The notes under the pieces were generated by a model, which saw nothing but the letters and a program-made list of their open reading frames with translations, was not told the DNA's origin and searched no databases. Below, in pieces: positions 54,847-63,504 of a DNA stretch of 64,000 nucleotides. Source of the stretch: Streptomyces lomondensis (GTDB lineage Bacteria; Actinomycetota; Actinomycetes; Streptomycetales; Streptomycetaceae); NCBI RefSeq assembly GCF_014651035.1, contig NZ_BMWC01000009.1:124001-188000 (forward strand), given 5' to 3'. The position numbers and the translations under genes were made by a program. Numbering within the stretch: position 1 is the stretch's first letter; each line of letters opens with the position of its first letter.

Positions 54847-56948
54847 CCGGCAGCGTGGGCGCTCCCGTCGAGCGCCGGGAGGGACGGGAGAAGGTCGGCG
54901 GCAGCGCCCGCTACGCCGCCGAGTACCACGTCCCCGGCCGGGTCCAGGCGTGGCCCGTGCCGGCGGCTGTCGCCCGGGGGCGGGTGACCGGCGTCGACAC
55001 GGCGGCCGCCCTGGCCGTGCCGGGTGTCCTCGCCGTCCTCACCCACGAGAACGCGCCGCGGCTCGCGGAGCCGGACGATCCCACGCTCGCCGTGCTCCAG
55101 GACCCGCGGGTGCCGCACCGGGGCTGGTTCGTGGCCCTGGTGGTGGCCGAGACCCTGGAGGCGGCCCGGGCCGGTGCCGCCGCCGTCCGCGTCGACTACG
55201 ACGCCGAGGAGCACGACGTGGTCCTCACCGCCTCGCACCCGGGCCTGTATGTGCCCGAAGAGGCCACCGAAGGTCAGCCGGGCGTCCGTGAACAGGGCGA
55301 TCCCGACGGGGCCTTCGGTTCCTCGGCCGCCCGGGTCGACGTCGCGTACCGGGTGCCGCCGCTGCACAACCACCCCATGGAGCCGCACGCCAGCACCGCC
55401 CGCTGGGAGGACGGCCGGCTCACCGTGCACACCTCCAGCCAGGGCGCGGGCGCCGTACGGACCGTGCTCGCCGGGCTGTTCGGCCTGCCCGAGGAGCGGA
55501 TCGTCGTCACCGCCGAGCACGTCGGCGGCGGCTTCGGCTCCAAGGGCACGCCGCGGCCCGACGTCGTCCTCGCCGCGATGGCGGCACGGCAGACCGGGCG
55601 GCCGGTCACCGTGGCACTCCCCCGCCGGTACCTGCCCGCCGTCGTCGGCCATCGCGCCCCCACCCTGCACCGGCTGCGGCTGGGGGCCGACGCGGACGGC
55701 CGCCTCGCGTCCCTCACGCACGAGGTCGCCACGCACACCTCCCGCATCAAGGAGTTCGTGGAGTACGCGGCGGTCCCGGCGCGCATGATGTACGCCGCGC
55801 CCCACAGCCGTACGGTGCACCGGGTCGCGGCGCTGGACGTGCCCTCGCCGTCATGGATGCGGGCGCCGGGCGAGGCTCCCGGCATGTACGCGCTGGAGTC
55901 CGCCATGGACGAGCTCGCGAGCGAACTCGGCATGGACCCGCTCGAGCTGCGCGTCCGCAACGAGCCGGACGTCGAGCCCGACAGCGGCAGGCCGTTCAGC
56001 AGTCGGCATCTGGTCGAGTGCCTGCGGGAGGGCGCCCGGCGCTTCGGCTGGGCCGGGCGCGATCCCCGCCCGGGCACGCGCCGGGAGGGACCTCTGCTGC
56101 TGGGCACGGGCGTGACGGCGGCGACGTACCCCGTCACGGTGGGGCCCTCCACGGCGGCGGTCCGCGCCCTGCCCGACGGGACGTTCCTGGTGCGGATCAA
56201 CGCCACCGACATCGGGACGGGCGCCCGGACCGTGCTCGCGCAGGTCGGCGCCGACGCGCTCGGCGTGCCGCTGGAGCGGGTGCGGATCGACGTCGGCAGC
56301 ACGGAACTGCCGTCGGCGCCGCTGGCCGGCGGATCGTCCGGCACCGCCTCCTGGGGCTGGGCGGTCCACGAAGCCTGCGCCCGGCTGGCCCGGCGGCTGG
56401 CCGAGCACCCGGGGCCGCTGCCCGAGCAGGGGCTCGACGCCCACGCCGACACGACGGGCACGGCGGACGCCGGGAGCGACCGGGCGCGGCACGCCTTCGG
56501 GGCGCACTTCGCCGAGGTCGCCGTGGACACGGTCACCGGCGAGGTCCGGGTCGGCCGGCTGCTCGGCGTGTACGCGTCCGGGCGCATCCTCAACGCCCGT
56601 ACCGCACGCTCCCAGTTCGTCGGCGGCATGACGATGGGTCTGGGCATGGCGCTGACCGAGGGCAGCACGATGGACGCCGCGTTCGGCGACTTCACCGAGT
56701 CGGACCTCGCCTCGTACCACGTGCCCGTGCACGCCGATGTGGGCGAGATCGAGGCGCACTGGCTCGACGAGGACGATCCCTGGCTCAACCCTATGGGCAG
56801 CAAGGGGATCGGGGAGATCGGCATCGTCGGGACGGCCGCGGCGATCGGCAACGCGGTCCATCACGCCACCGGCGTCCGCCTGCGGGAACTCCCGCTCACG
56901 CCGGACCGGGTGCTGGCCGGGCTGCTCGGCGGGCGGGCGTGGGCGTAG
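54843..56948 (+). CDS. Aldehyde oxidoreductase molybdenum-binding subunit (PaoC/YagR-like)
   Basis: 701 residues from ATG 54843 (ATGA overlap). It binds the molybdopterin cytosine dinucleotide cofactor and oxidises aldehydes to acids. Typical blocks are YRVPPLHNHPMEPHASTARW, AEHVGGGFGSKGTPRPD, WMRAPGEAPGMYALESAMDE, GTGARTVLAQVGADALG and the active-site glutamate in MGSKGIGEIGIVGTAAAIGN. The operon lacks a PaoD/XdhC-type maturation gene, so that factor must be elsewhere. The gene ends at a strong hairpin. Confidence 0.9.
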   Translation: MTGSVGAPVERREGREKVGGSARYAAEYHVPGRVQAWPVPAAVARGRVTGVDTAAALAVPGVLAVLTHENAPRLAEPDDPTLAVLQDPRVPHRGWFVALVVAETLEAARAGAAAVRVDYDAEEHDVVLTASHPGLYVPEEATEGQPGVREQGDPDGAFGSSAARVDVAYRVPPLHNHPMEPHASTARWEDGRLTVHTSSQGAGAVRTVLAGLFGLPEERIVVTAEHVGGGFGSKGTPRPDVVLAAMAARQTGRPVTVALPRRYLPAVVGHRAPTLHRLRLGADADGRLASLTHEVATHTSRIKEFVEYAAVPARMMYAAPHSRTVHRVAALDVPSPSWMRAPGEAPGMYALESAMDELASELGMDPLELRVRNEPDVEPDSGRPFSSRHLVECLREGARRFGWAGRDPRPGTRREGPLLLGTGVTAATYPVTVGPSTAAVRALPDGTFLVRINATDIGTGARTVLAQVGADALGVPLERVRIDVGSTELPSAPLAGGSSGTASWGWAVHEACARLARRLAEHPGPLPEQGLDAHADTTGTADAGSDRARHAFGAHFAEVAVDTVTGEVRVGRLLGVYASGRILNARTARSQFVGGMTMGLGMALTEGSTMDAAFGDFTESDLASYHVPVHADVGEIEAHWLDEDDPWLNPMGSKGIGEIGIVGTAAAIGNAVHHATGVRLRELPLTPDRVLAGLLGGRAWA

Positions 56949-56957
56949 GACGCGGGC

Positions 56958-56991
56958 GGGACCGGACCCGCCGGTGAGCGGATCCGGTCCC
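56958..56991 (+). terminator. Hairpin terminator of the aldehyde oxidoreductase operon
   Basis: GGGACCGGA pairs with TCCGGTCCC (56983-56991), and inner bases CCGC/GCGG extend the stem. It lies between two convergent genes and may serve both. Confidence 0.65.
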
Positions 56992-57020
56992 GGTCCGGTC
57001 CGGTGCGCTGCGCGTGGGCG

Positions 57021-59207
57021 TCACTCCGTCGTACGGCCCGCCTCGGGCGCCGGCGCGGGCGCCCACTGTCTGCCCGCGATGGGCGCGAGCACGCGGAAGA
57101 CCAGTGCGACGAGCGCCAGCAGGGCCGCGCAGACGGAGACTCCGGCGGCGAGCCAGGGCGGGGCGAGGGCGAGGTCCACGGCCCGGGACAGGGATGCCGA
57201 CGGGAAGGAACTCCCGTAGGCCTGGGCGCCGGCCAGCACCGTGGGCACCACCACCGCCCCGGCCAGCACGACGGCGACGGGGCGCAGGGCCAGCAGCAGC
57301 GCGAGCACCGTGCACAGCACCGACAGGCCGAGGGCGAAGGCGTGCAGGCGCAGGGACGCGTCGCCGCGCTGGAGCGGGAAGTGGGCCACCGCGCACATGG
57401 CGAGTGCCAGGGCGGCGAGCCAGCCCGACCAGGACACGGACCGGGCGAACCGCTCCTGTGCGCGGTCGCGGTCCGGGGGCGGGGAGTCGAGGGTCCGGTG
57501 GGTCTCGCCGGCGGAGGCCCTGCGTGCCGCGCGGCGCCTGCCCGGCCGGCCGGGGGTCGCGGGCTCCGCGGCCTCGCCGACGGGACGTGAAATCCCGCTC
57601 GCCAGGCGGCCGTCGCGGTCCAGGCGCTCCAGGCCGAGGCGGTCGATCAGCTCGACCAGTTCCCCGACCGAGCGGCCGGTGGCCGCCGCCCGCAGCGCCT
57701 CTTCGCGGACGTGGGACTCCTGCGGCTCCTTGTGCAGCAGGGTGACCAGCCGGGTCACCTCCTCCACCGGGCGATGGGCGGCCGCGGCCCGGATCGCCTC
57801 GTCCGCGCAGTCGGCGTCGCGCGGGGGCTTGGTCAGCAGGGCGATCAGCCGGGAGACGTCCTCCACGGACCGGGCCACCCCGGCGGTGTGCAGCGCGTCG
57901 ACCTTGGCCTGCGTGTGGTCGGGCGACTCCTCCAGCGAGGTGATGAGGTCGACGACCTCCTCCAGCGGCCGGTCGGCCACGGCGGCGTGCACCAGGTCGC
58001 TGACCGCGTCGCCGTACGGTGCGCCGCCGGGGCCCTGCCCGGTGCCGGGCCGGAGCTCCACCGGGTTGTCGTCCAGCGAGCGGATCACGAACGGCCGCGG
58101 ACCGGTCTGGTCCGCCTCTTCCGCCCCGGCCGCGGCGGACGCCTGGCCCCTGTCGCCCGGGGCGGGAGCGCCGGGCTGTGTGCCCGTCAGGCCGGTCCGG
58201 TCCGGGCCGGGGGTGGTGCCGGGCTGCGCGTCCGTCAGGTCGGCCCGGTCGAGGCCGGGGGTTCCGGGCTGTGCGTCCGTCAGGTCGCCGGGGGCGGGGC
58301 GCGCGGGCGCGCGGCCCGCGGGCTCCGGGTCGGGGGCGGACGGCCTCGCGGACGCCTCGTCCGAGCCGGGGAAAGCGGCCCGCGCCGGTGCCTGATCCAC
58401 CTGGTCAAGGCCCGGGGCGGACGGCCGCGCGGACACCGAGTCCGCCCGGCCGAAGCCCGGGGCGGCGGCAGGCCGCTCGGAAGGCTGCTCCGAAACAGGG
58501 GAATCAAGCCGCACGGCCGCCTCGTCCGAGCCGGGGGAAACAGCCCGCGCCGGTGCCTGATCCACCTGGTCAAGGCCCGGGGCGGACGGCCGCGCGGACA
58601 CCGAGTCCGCCCGGCCGAAGCCCGGGGCGGCCGCGGGCCGCTCGGAAGGCTGCTCCGAGACAGGGGAATCAAGCCGCACGGCCGCCTCGTCCGAGCCGGG
58701 GGAAACGGCCCGCGCCGGTGCCTGACCCGCCTGATCGAAGCCGGGGGCGGACGGCCGCGCAGACACCGAGTCCGTCCGATCAAAACCCGGGGCGGCGGCA
58801 GGCCGCTCGGAAGGCTGCTCCGAGGCAGGGGAAGTAATCGGCGCCGGTGCCTGATCCGCCTGGTCAAAGCCGGGGACGGCGGGCCGCGCCGCCGGGTCCG
58901 TCTGGCCCGGGCCCGGAGCGGCGGGCCGGGCGTGGGACGGATCCGCGTCGTTCGTGCCAATGCCAGGGGCGGCGGGCCGGTCCGTGCCGTCAGGGCCCGG
59001 CCCGGCCGCCGGGTGGGAGCCGGGGGCGACAGGTTCGGCGCCCGCCCGGTCGGCCTGGTGGGCGCCGGCGGCGGGCTGCGTGCTCGTCTGCTCCACCTGG
59101 TGCGTGCCGGTGGCGACGGTTGTCTCGGCGGACGGCTGGGCGGACCCGTTCGGCTCGTTGGGTATGGCAGGTTCGTTCGAGCGGGGTGATGAAGAGCAGG
59201 TGGTCAT
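57021..59207 (-). CDS. Repeat-rich protein with C-terminal membrane domain
   Basis: 728 residues. The first 390 residues are low-complexity, rich in Ala, Pro, Ser, Asp and Gly, and contain 55-residue repeats built on RPAAAPGF, DSVSARPSAPG, QAPARAVSPGSDEAA and SEQPSE. Residues 400-530 form helical repeats (HAAVADRPLEEVVDLITSLE, AAAAHRPVEEVTRLVTLLHK, AAATGRSVGELVELIDRLGL) of about 35 residues. The last 150 residues hold four hydrophobic segments (WLAALALAMCAVAHF, LSVLCTVLALLLAL). The layout suggests a membrane-anchored protein with a long cytosolic arm. Function unknown. Confidence 0.72.
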   Translation of the reverse strand: MTTCSSSPRSNEPAIPNEPNGSAQPSAETTVATGTHQVEQTSTQPAAGAHQADRAGAEPVAPGSHPAAGPGPDGTDRPAAPGIGTNDADPSHARPAAPGPGQTDPAARPAVPGFDQADQAPAPITSPASEQPSERPAAAPGFDRTDSVSARPSAPGFDQAGQAPARAVSPGSDEAAVRLDSPVSEQPSERPAAAPGFGRADSVSARPSAPGLDQVDQAPARAVSPGSDEAAVRLDSPVSEQPSERPAAAPGFGRADSVSARPSAPGLDQVDQAPARAAFPGSDEASARPSAPDPEPAGRAPARPAPGDLTDAQPGTPGLDRADLTDAQPGTTPGPDRTGLTGTQPGAPAPGDRGQASAAAGAEEADQTGPRPFVIRSLDDNPVELRPGTGQGPGGAPYGDAVSDLVHAAVADRPLEEVVDLITSLEESPDHTQAKVDALHTAGVARSVEDVSRLIALLTKPPRDADCADEAIRAAAAHRPVEEVTRLVTLLHKEPQESHVREEALRAAATGRSVGELVELIDRLGLERLDRDGRLASGISRPVGEAAEPATPGRPGRRRAARRASAGETHRTLDSPPPDRDRAQERFARSVSWSGWLAALALAMCAVAHFPLQRGDASLRLHAFALGLSVLCTVLALLLALRPVAVVLAGAVVVPTVLAGAQAYGSSFPSASLSRAVDLALAPPWLAAGVSVCAALLALVALVFRVLAPIAGRQWAPAPAPEAGRTTE
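58345..58890 (-). repeat. 165-bp tandem repeats within the membrane-protein gene
   Basis: Two nearly identical 165-bp units (58381-58545 and 58546-58710) differ at only a few bases. A third (58711-58839) lacks 36 bp, and partial copies flank them. All lengths are multiples of three, so the protein frame is kept. Confidence 0.85.
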
Positions 59208-59454
59208 ACTCGCCTCCGTGGGAAGAGTGCGGCCGCTCCTGCGCCCCCCGTCGTGTGACGAGCGACGTTACGCTGACCATTACTAGGCGCCCCCGTCACA
59301 CCGTGCCACTCGGGTGAGCCACCGGGATGACCGCCCGCACGGGAAAATCCGCCGACCCGCCGACATGTCGGGCCCCGGCCGCAATACAGCCGCCGGAAAC
59401 GGGAATCCAGGAAGGGACACCCCGTGTCGCGGCACGCCAGGAGGAGGGCAGCCC

Positions 59455-59766
59455 GTGGATACGACCACAACGGTGATCACCCTGGCCGCGGTACTCGCGG
59501 CCGTCGTCCTCGCCTTCGCCGTCGGCGTCCTCGTGCGGCTGGTGCGGACCCGGCGCGAACTGCGGCGCGCGGGACTGCCCACGGGCCCGCGCTGGGTCTT
59601 CTGGGGCGCGGTCCTCTATTTCGTGCTGCCCGCCGACGTGCTGCCCGACCCGGTGTACCTGGACGACATCGGCGTCCTGCTGCTCGCTCTGCGCACCGTC
59701 CGCGGCTCCCTCGGCGAACGGGAGCGCAGCACGGCACCCCCGCCGGACCGGCAACCGGCCCGATAA
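59455..59766 (+). CDS. YkvA-family (DUF1232) membrane protein
   Basis: 103 residues from GTG 59455 with AGGAGG upstream. One N-terminal membrane helix (VITLAAVLAAVVLAFAVGVL) is followed by WVFWGAVLYFVLPADVLPDP and YLDDIGVLLLALRTVRG, the DUF1232 signature. Function of the family is unknown. It lies just upstream of the graspetide pair but has its own ribosome site; a 132-base gap separates them. Confidence 0.83.
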   Translation: MDTTTTVITLAAVLAAVVLAFAVGVLVRLVRTRRELRRAGLPTGPRWVFWGAVLYFVLPADVLPDPVYLDDIGVLLLALRTVRGSLGERERSTAPPPDRQPAR

Positions 59767-59898
59767 CTACGGAAAGTAAGGAAACCAACCACCCGTTCGA
59801 TTCGTATAAGTCTCTGGAAGCCGAAACGAGCCGGCGGACCGGGTGGCCGCGCCCCTGGACCCGCGCTTGATCGGCGCAGTACCGACGAGGGAGAGACG

Positions 59899-60090
59899 AT
59901 GCAACCGTTCGCGCTCAACTACGCGCGCCCGGCAGTGGAGTTGGAAGCTGCCATTCCGTACGTGTACGACGCCGGACAGCAGTTGAACGTGCTCCGCGAC
60001 GGCCGGGTAGCCGCCTGTGACTTCGCCCTGCTCAGAGAGTTCGGCACCACCACGTCCACCGCCGGCTCCAAGACCCACTTCGACGACTGA
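59899..60090 (+). CDS. Graspetide precursor (ATP-grasp-modified RiPP, TIGR04186-like)
   Basis: 63 residues with GGGAGAGACG before the ATG. The leader contains PFALNYARPAVELEAAIPYV, the family-typical start. The C-terminal core reads GTTTSTAGSKTHFDD: a run of hydroxyl residues followed by two aspartates, as needed for side-chain ester (omega-ester) bridges. The ATP-grasp ligase gene begins 16 bases after the stop. This pairing is the hallmark of graspetides of the SAV_5884 group. Ring pattern and activity are unknown. Confidence 0.85.
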   Translation: MQPFALNYARPAVELEAAIPYVYDAGQQLNVLRDGRVAACDFALLREFGTTTSTAGSKTHFDD

Positions 60091-60106
60091 CCGCGGGCCG
60101 CCGAAG

Positions 60107-61090
60107 ATGACCGTACTGATCCTCACCTGTGAGGAGGACGTGACCGCGGACATGGTGGTCGTGCACCTGAACGGGGCCGGGGTTCCGGTGGTCCGGGTCG
60201 ACCCCGCCGACCTGACCGGGAGCGTCGCGCTGTCCGGGGAGTACGTGCACGGCCGGTTCCGCGGCCATCTGTCCGCCGGGGGGCGGCTGGTGAGCATCGG
60301 GGGGCTGCGGTCGGTCTGGGTACGCCGGCCCGGCACCCCGGCCGCGCGGGCGGCCCAGCCGTCCGCGTGGCTGACCGAGGAGGCCGCGCAGGCGCTCTAC
60401 GGCATGCTGCGGGGCTCGGACGCGCGCTGGATGAACCATCCCGACGCGGCCCGCCGGGCCCGGCACAAGCCCTGGCAGCTGCGTCTGGCCCAGCAGTGCG
60501 GCCTGCCGGTGCCCGCGACGCTGATCACGACCTTCCCGCGCGCCGCGCGCGAGTTCGCCGAGCGCTACCCGGACCTGGTGGTCAAGCCGGTGTCGGGCGC
60601 GCATCCGCAGGACCCGCCCCGGGCGGTGCCGACGAGCCGGGTAGCGCCGGACACGGACTTCTCCGCCGTCGCGTTCGGGCCGACGCTGTTACAGCGGCGG
60701 ATCGCCAAGCGGGCCGACATCCGGCTCACCGTCGTGGGCGAGCGGATGCTGGCCGCCCGCAAGGCGACCGCGGCGGACGCGGATCCCGACGAGGTCGACG
60801 TGCGCTTCGCGGCACCCGGTGCGCCGTGGCGGCCGGCCGACGTCCCGCCGCGCGTCACGACGGCCGTCCGGGCCTATCTGCGCGAGGCCGAACTGGCGTA
60901 CGGCGCCTTCGATTTCGCGGAGGACGCCGACGGGACGTGGTGGTTCCTGGAGTGCAACCAGTCGGGGCAGTTCGGGTTCGTCGAGGTGGAGACGGGTCAG
61001 CCGATCGCCCGCACGATCGCCGAGTGGCTGGCCCGGCCCGTCCCCGAGGAGCCGTCGCGCGTCAACGGATCGAACGCGACGGTCCGTTGA
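60107..61090 (+). CDS. ATP-grasp ribosomal peptide maturase, SAV_5884-like
   Basis: 327 residues from ATG 60107. VLILTCEEDVTADMVVVHLN and VDPADLTGSVALSGEY form the N-terminal domain. The ATP-grasp core has MNHPDAARRARHKPWQLRLA, LVVKPVSGAHPQDPP (lysine for ATP) and RRIAKRADIRLTVVGERMLA, and GAFDFAEDADGTWWFLECNQ with the magnesium-binding residues ending ECNQSGQFGFVE. It would join Thr/Ser hydroxyls to Asp carboxyls in the upstream precursor. Most clusters of this group carry an O-methyltransferase gene next; here a short unrelated gene follows in the opposite direction. Confidence 0.87.
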   Translation: MTVLILTCEEDVTADMVVVHLNGAGVPVVRVDPADLTGSVALSGEYVHGRFRGHLSAGGRLVSIGGLRSVWVRRPGTPAARAAQPSAWLTEEAAQALYGMLRGSDARWMNHPDAARRARHKPWQLRLAQQCGLPVPATLITTFPRAAREFAERYPDLVVKPVSGAHPQDPPRAVPTSRVAPDTDFSAVAFGPTLLQRRIAKRADIRLTVVGERMLAARKATAADADPDEVDVRFAAPGAPWRPADVPPRVTTAVRAYLREAELAYGAFDFAEDADGTWWFLECNQSGQFGFVEVETGQPIARTIAEWLARPVPEEPSRVNGSNATVR

Positions 61091-61127
61091 GCACCGGGCC
61101 CGGCATCCACCGGGCCCGCTGCCGGGT

Positions 61128-61331
61128 TCACTGCGGTCGGGGGCCGGGGAGCATGCCCGCGCGCTGCCAGCCCGCGCCCGGGGAGTGCGGCCGGTCGTAG
61201 CCGAGGGACTGTGAGGGCCGCATGACCAGCTCCAGTTCCCTGCTCACACGTTCGGCCTCGCGGCGCACCTGTGCGGGTACGTCGCCGCGCTCCGCGATGA
61301 GTCGGTCGTAGATGGGGGAATCCTGGAACAC
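61128..61331 (-). CDS. Small protein of unknown function
   Basis: 67 residues from GTG 61331 (MFQDSPIYDRLIAERGDVPA). The first 45 residues are helical and charged (VRREAERVSRELELVMRPSQ); the rest is Gly/Pro-rich. Similar short proteins are common in streptomycetes. It converges with the ATP-grasp gene and is not evidently part of that system. Confidence 0.6.
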   Translation of the reverse strand: MFQDSPIYDRLIAERGDVPAQVRREAERVSRELELVMRPSQSLGYDRPHSPGAGWQRAGMLPGPRPQ

Positions 61332-61467
61332 CCGTCAACGTGCCTTTCTGCTCGTCGGCCCCGTGGGGGGCGAGACTGCGAGTGTAGGCGGCACGGTGTC
61401 CCGGAGTGTGAATTCCTTGGGATGACTTGACGCAGACCGGACATCTGTGACAGGCGAACGCGGTATC

Positions 61468-61941
61468 TCAGGCTCCGGTCGTGGAGCCCGGCCGGACGAT
61501 CATCAGGACGGTGACGGTGGCCCAGAGGAGGTTGAAGACGCCGGTGAACATGGCGAGTTGCACGGTGTGCCGGTGGTCGAAGGCCTGCTCGCCCTTCAGC
61601 TGACCGAGGACCTCCTCCTGGCGGGGCAGGACGAACGCGGCCAGGACACCGGCGGCAGCGGCGGTCAGGGCGATGGAGGTCACGAGCCATCCGCTGCCCA
61701 GGACGCCCATCGCGGCGCCGGTGGCGAACCCGAACAGCGGGACGGTCAGCCCGATACCGGCGTAGACGCGGCAGATGCGGTGCAGCAGGGCGACCGTGCC
61801 GAGGGCCGACGGGTCGGGGCCCTCGCCGCCCGCGGCAGCCGCGCGGCGCGCCGCCGGCGGGAACATGCTGGCCGCGACGGTCACGGGACCGATGGCGACG
61901 ATGGCGGCCAGGACATGGAGGGACAGCAGGATCTTGGTCAC
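61468..61941 (-). CDS. Four-helix integral membrane protein, DUF2269-like
   Basis: 157 residues from GTG 61941 (MTKILLSLHVLAAIVAIGPV), chosen because GAAAGAG precedes it. Four hydrophobic segments are visible: near the N terminus, YAGIGLTVPLFGFATGAAMG, LVTSIALTAAAAGVLAAFVL and LAMFTGVFNLLWATVTVLMI. The start and helix pattern suit DUF2269-type proteins of unknown function; the family call is tentative. Divergent from the GlxA-type regulator. Confidence 0.72.
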   Translation of the reverse strand: MTKILLSLHVLAAIVAIGPVTVAASMFPPAARRAAAAGGEGPDPSALGTVALLHRICRVYAGIGLTVPLFGFATGAAMGVLGSGWLVTSIALTAAAAGVLAAFVLPRQEEVLGQLKGEQAFDHRHTVQLAMFTGVFNLLWATVTVLMIVRPGSTTGA

Positions 61942-62126
61942 CGGGGCTCTTTCCGTGAAGGCGATCGACAGCGCCCACGCTAGGAAGCCCCGACGTGATC
62001 TCCCAGGGGCTGGAACGACAGCTTCCAACGGGTTCTCGCCAACTCCCCTGACCTGCGCTCACCCTGCCTGAGCCGCCGCGATCCCCGCTTTACCGGGCTG
62101 GCGGGAATGCACCTAGGGTGGCCGTC

Positions 62127-63137
62127 ATGCACTCCGTGGCGATCCTGGTTCTCGATCACGTGGTCCCGTTCGACATGGCGGCGCCCCAGCAGACGTTCGC
62201 CTGGACCCATCTGCCGGACGGGCGGCCCGCCTACCGGGTCCGGTTGTGCGCCGAGACACCGGAGGTGCGGGCGGACGGCGGTTTCACCCTGCGGGTCGAC
62301 CGGGGTCTTGAGGCCCTGGCGGAGGCCGACACCATCGTCGTGCCGGGCTGCTCCCCCGAGGCCGCGCCGCCCTCCGCCCGGGTGCTGGCGGCCCTGCGGC
62401 AGGCGGCCGAAGCCGGTACCCGGATCGCGTCCGTGTGCGTGGGCGCCTTCGTGCTGGCGGAGGCCGGGCTGCTGGACGGGCTGCGCGCCACCACGCACTG
62501 GGTGGCCGCGGGCGACCTGGCCCGCCGGTTCCCGCGGGTCGAGGTGGAGCCGGACGTGCTGTACGTGGACAACGGGCAGATCCTCACCTCGGCCGGCGCC
62601 GCCGCCGCGCTGGATCTGTGCCTGCACATGATCCGGCGGGATCTGGGGTCGGCCGTCGCGGCGAACATCGCCCGGATGTCGGTCATGCCGCTGGAGCGGG
62701 AGGGCGGGCAGGCCCAGTTCATCGTGCACGAGCACCCGCCGGTGCCCCGGGGGTCGGCGCTCGAACCGGTACTGGAGTGGATCGAGGACAACCTCGCGCA
62801 CGAGGTGACGCTGGGCGCGCTGGCGGCCCGGGCGGGGATGAGCGAGCGGACCTTCAGCCGCCGCTTCCGCGAGCAGACCGGCACCACGCCGCTGCAGTGG
62901 CTGCTGCGGGCCCGTGTGCGGCGCGCCCAGTACCTGCTGGAGAACACCGACCACTCCGTCGAGCGGATCGCGCGGCAGGCCGGGTTCGGGTCACCGACCG
63001 CGTTCCGGGAGCGGTTCCGCAAAGTGGTCGGCACCACGCCGTACACATACCGCACGGCGTTCCACGGGAAGACCGCTGCCCCGGCGGCCCGTTCCCGGAC
63101 CGCCGGGGCAGCTCCGGGTCCGGGCCCGGGCTCCTGA
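62127..63137 (+). CDS. GlxA-family transcriptional regulator (DJ-1/PfpI plus AraC domains)
   Basis: 336 residues from ATG 62127; a GTG nine bases earlier has no ribosome site. The N-terminal 185 residues are a DJ-1/PfpI-like domain (VAILVLDHVVPFDMAAPQQT, IASVCVGAFVLAEAGLLDG with the nucleophile-elbow cysteine, ATTHWVAAGDLAR, ILTSAGAAAALDLCLHMIRR). The C-terminal AraC domain carries two helix-turn-helix motifs (LAARAGMSERTFSRRFREQT, IARQAGFGSPTAFRERFRKV). Such regulators sense small ligands; the target is probably the divergent membrane protein or itself. Confidence 0.9.
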   Translation: MHSVAILVLDHVVPFDMAAPQQTFAWTHLPDGRPAYRVRLCAETPEVRADGGFTLRVDRGLEALAEADTIVVPGCSPEAAPPSARVLAALRQAAEAGTRIASVCVGAFVLAEAGLLDGLRATTHWVAAGDLARRFPRVEVEPDVLYVDNGQILTSAGAAAALDLCLHMIRRDLGSAVAANIARMSVMPLEREGGQAQFIVHEHPPVPRGSALEPVLEWIEDNLAHEVTLGALAARAGMSERTFSRRFREQTGTTPLQWLLRARVRRAQYLLENTDHSVERIARQAGFGSPTAFRERFRKVVGTTPYTYRTAFHGKTAAPAARSRTAGAAPGPGPGS

Positions 63138-63139
63138 TC

Positions 63140-63391
63140 TCAGCCGACCAGCGTCAGACCGTTCTCCCCGTCCGTGTCCGCGGCAGCGGACCGCTCCTTG
63201 GTGAGCAGCAGCACATCCGCCTTGGCGATGGCATCGCTGATGTCGGACGTCCCCATCATCACGCACAGCGTGTAACTGACGTCGTCCAGTTCGCGTGCCG
63301 TCGCCGGCGTGTGCCTCTCCGCCTGAGCGATCCTCAGCGACGCATACCGCGTCAGCAGCTCTCTGACGGCCTTCCGGTCCGGTACGAGCAC
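63140..63391 (-). CDS. DUF5133-domain protein
   Basis: 83 residues from GTG 63391 with GAGGGG upstream. PDRKAVRELLTRYASLRIAQ and ELDDVSYTLCVMMGTSDISD, then AIAKADVLLL, match the short DUF5133 family, which is largely confined to streptomycetes. Function unknown. An in-frame extension to 63445 is possible but lacks a ribosome site. Confidence 0.78.
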   Translation of the reverse strand: MLVPDRKAVRELLTRYASLRIAQAERHTPATARELDDVSYTLCVMMGTSDISDAIAKADVLLLTKERSAAADTDGENGLTLVG

Positions 63392-63504
63392 GTAGCGCCC
63401 CTCTCTGTGGTTTGCGCTGCGTATGCCCGAACCACGCGGAAACATTCACACCTTTTTCTCAGCAGTGACGGATCTGACGAGAAATGACCACCCGCTGATC
63501 GCCG

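Noticed and set aside
57711..59189. Rightward frame across the repeat-rich membrane-protein gene
   Set aside because: Arg/Gly-rich shadow of the repeats. The leftward frame has ribosome-start context, helical repeats and membrane helices.
59780..59830. Possible ECF-type promoter (GGAAAC, 17 bases, CGTATAAG) before the graspetide precursor
   Set aside because: The elements fit loosely, but single matches of this length are expected by chance; not listed as a feature without start-site data.
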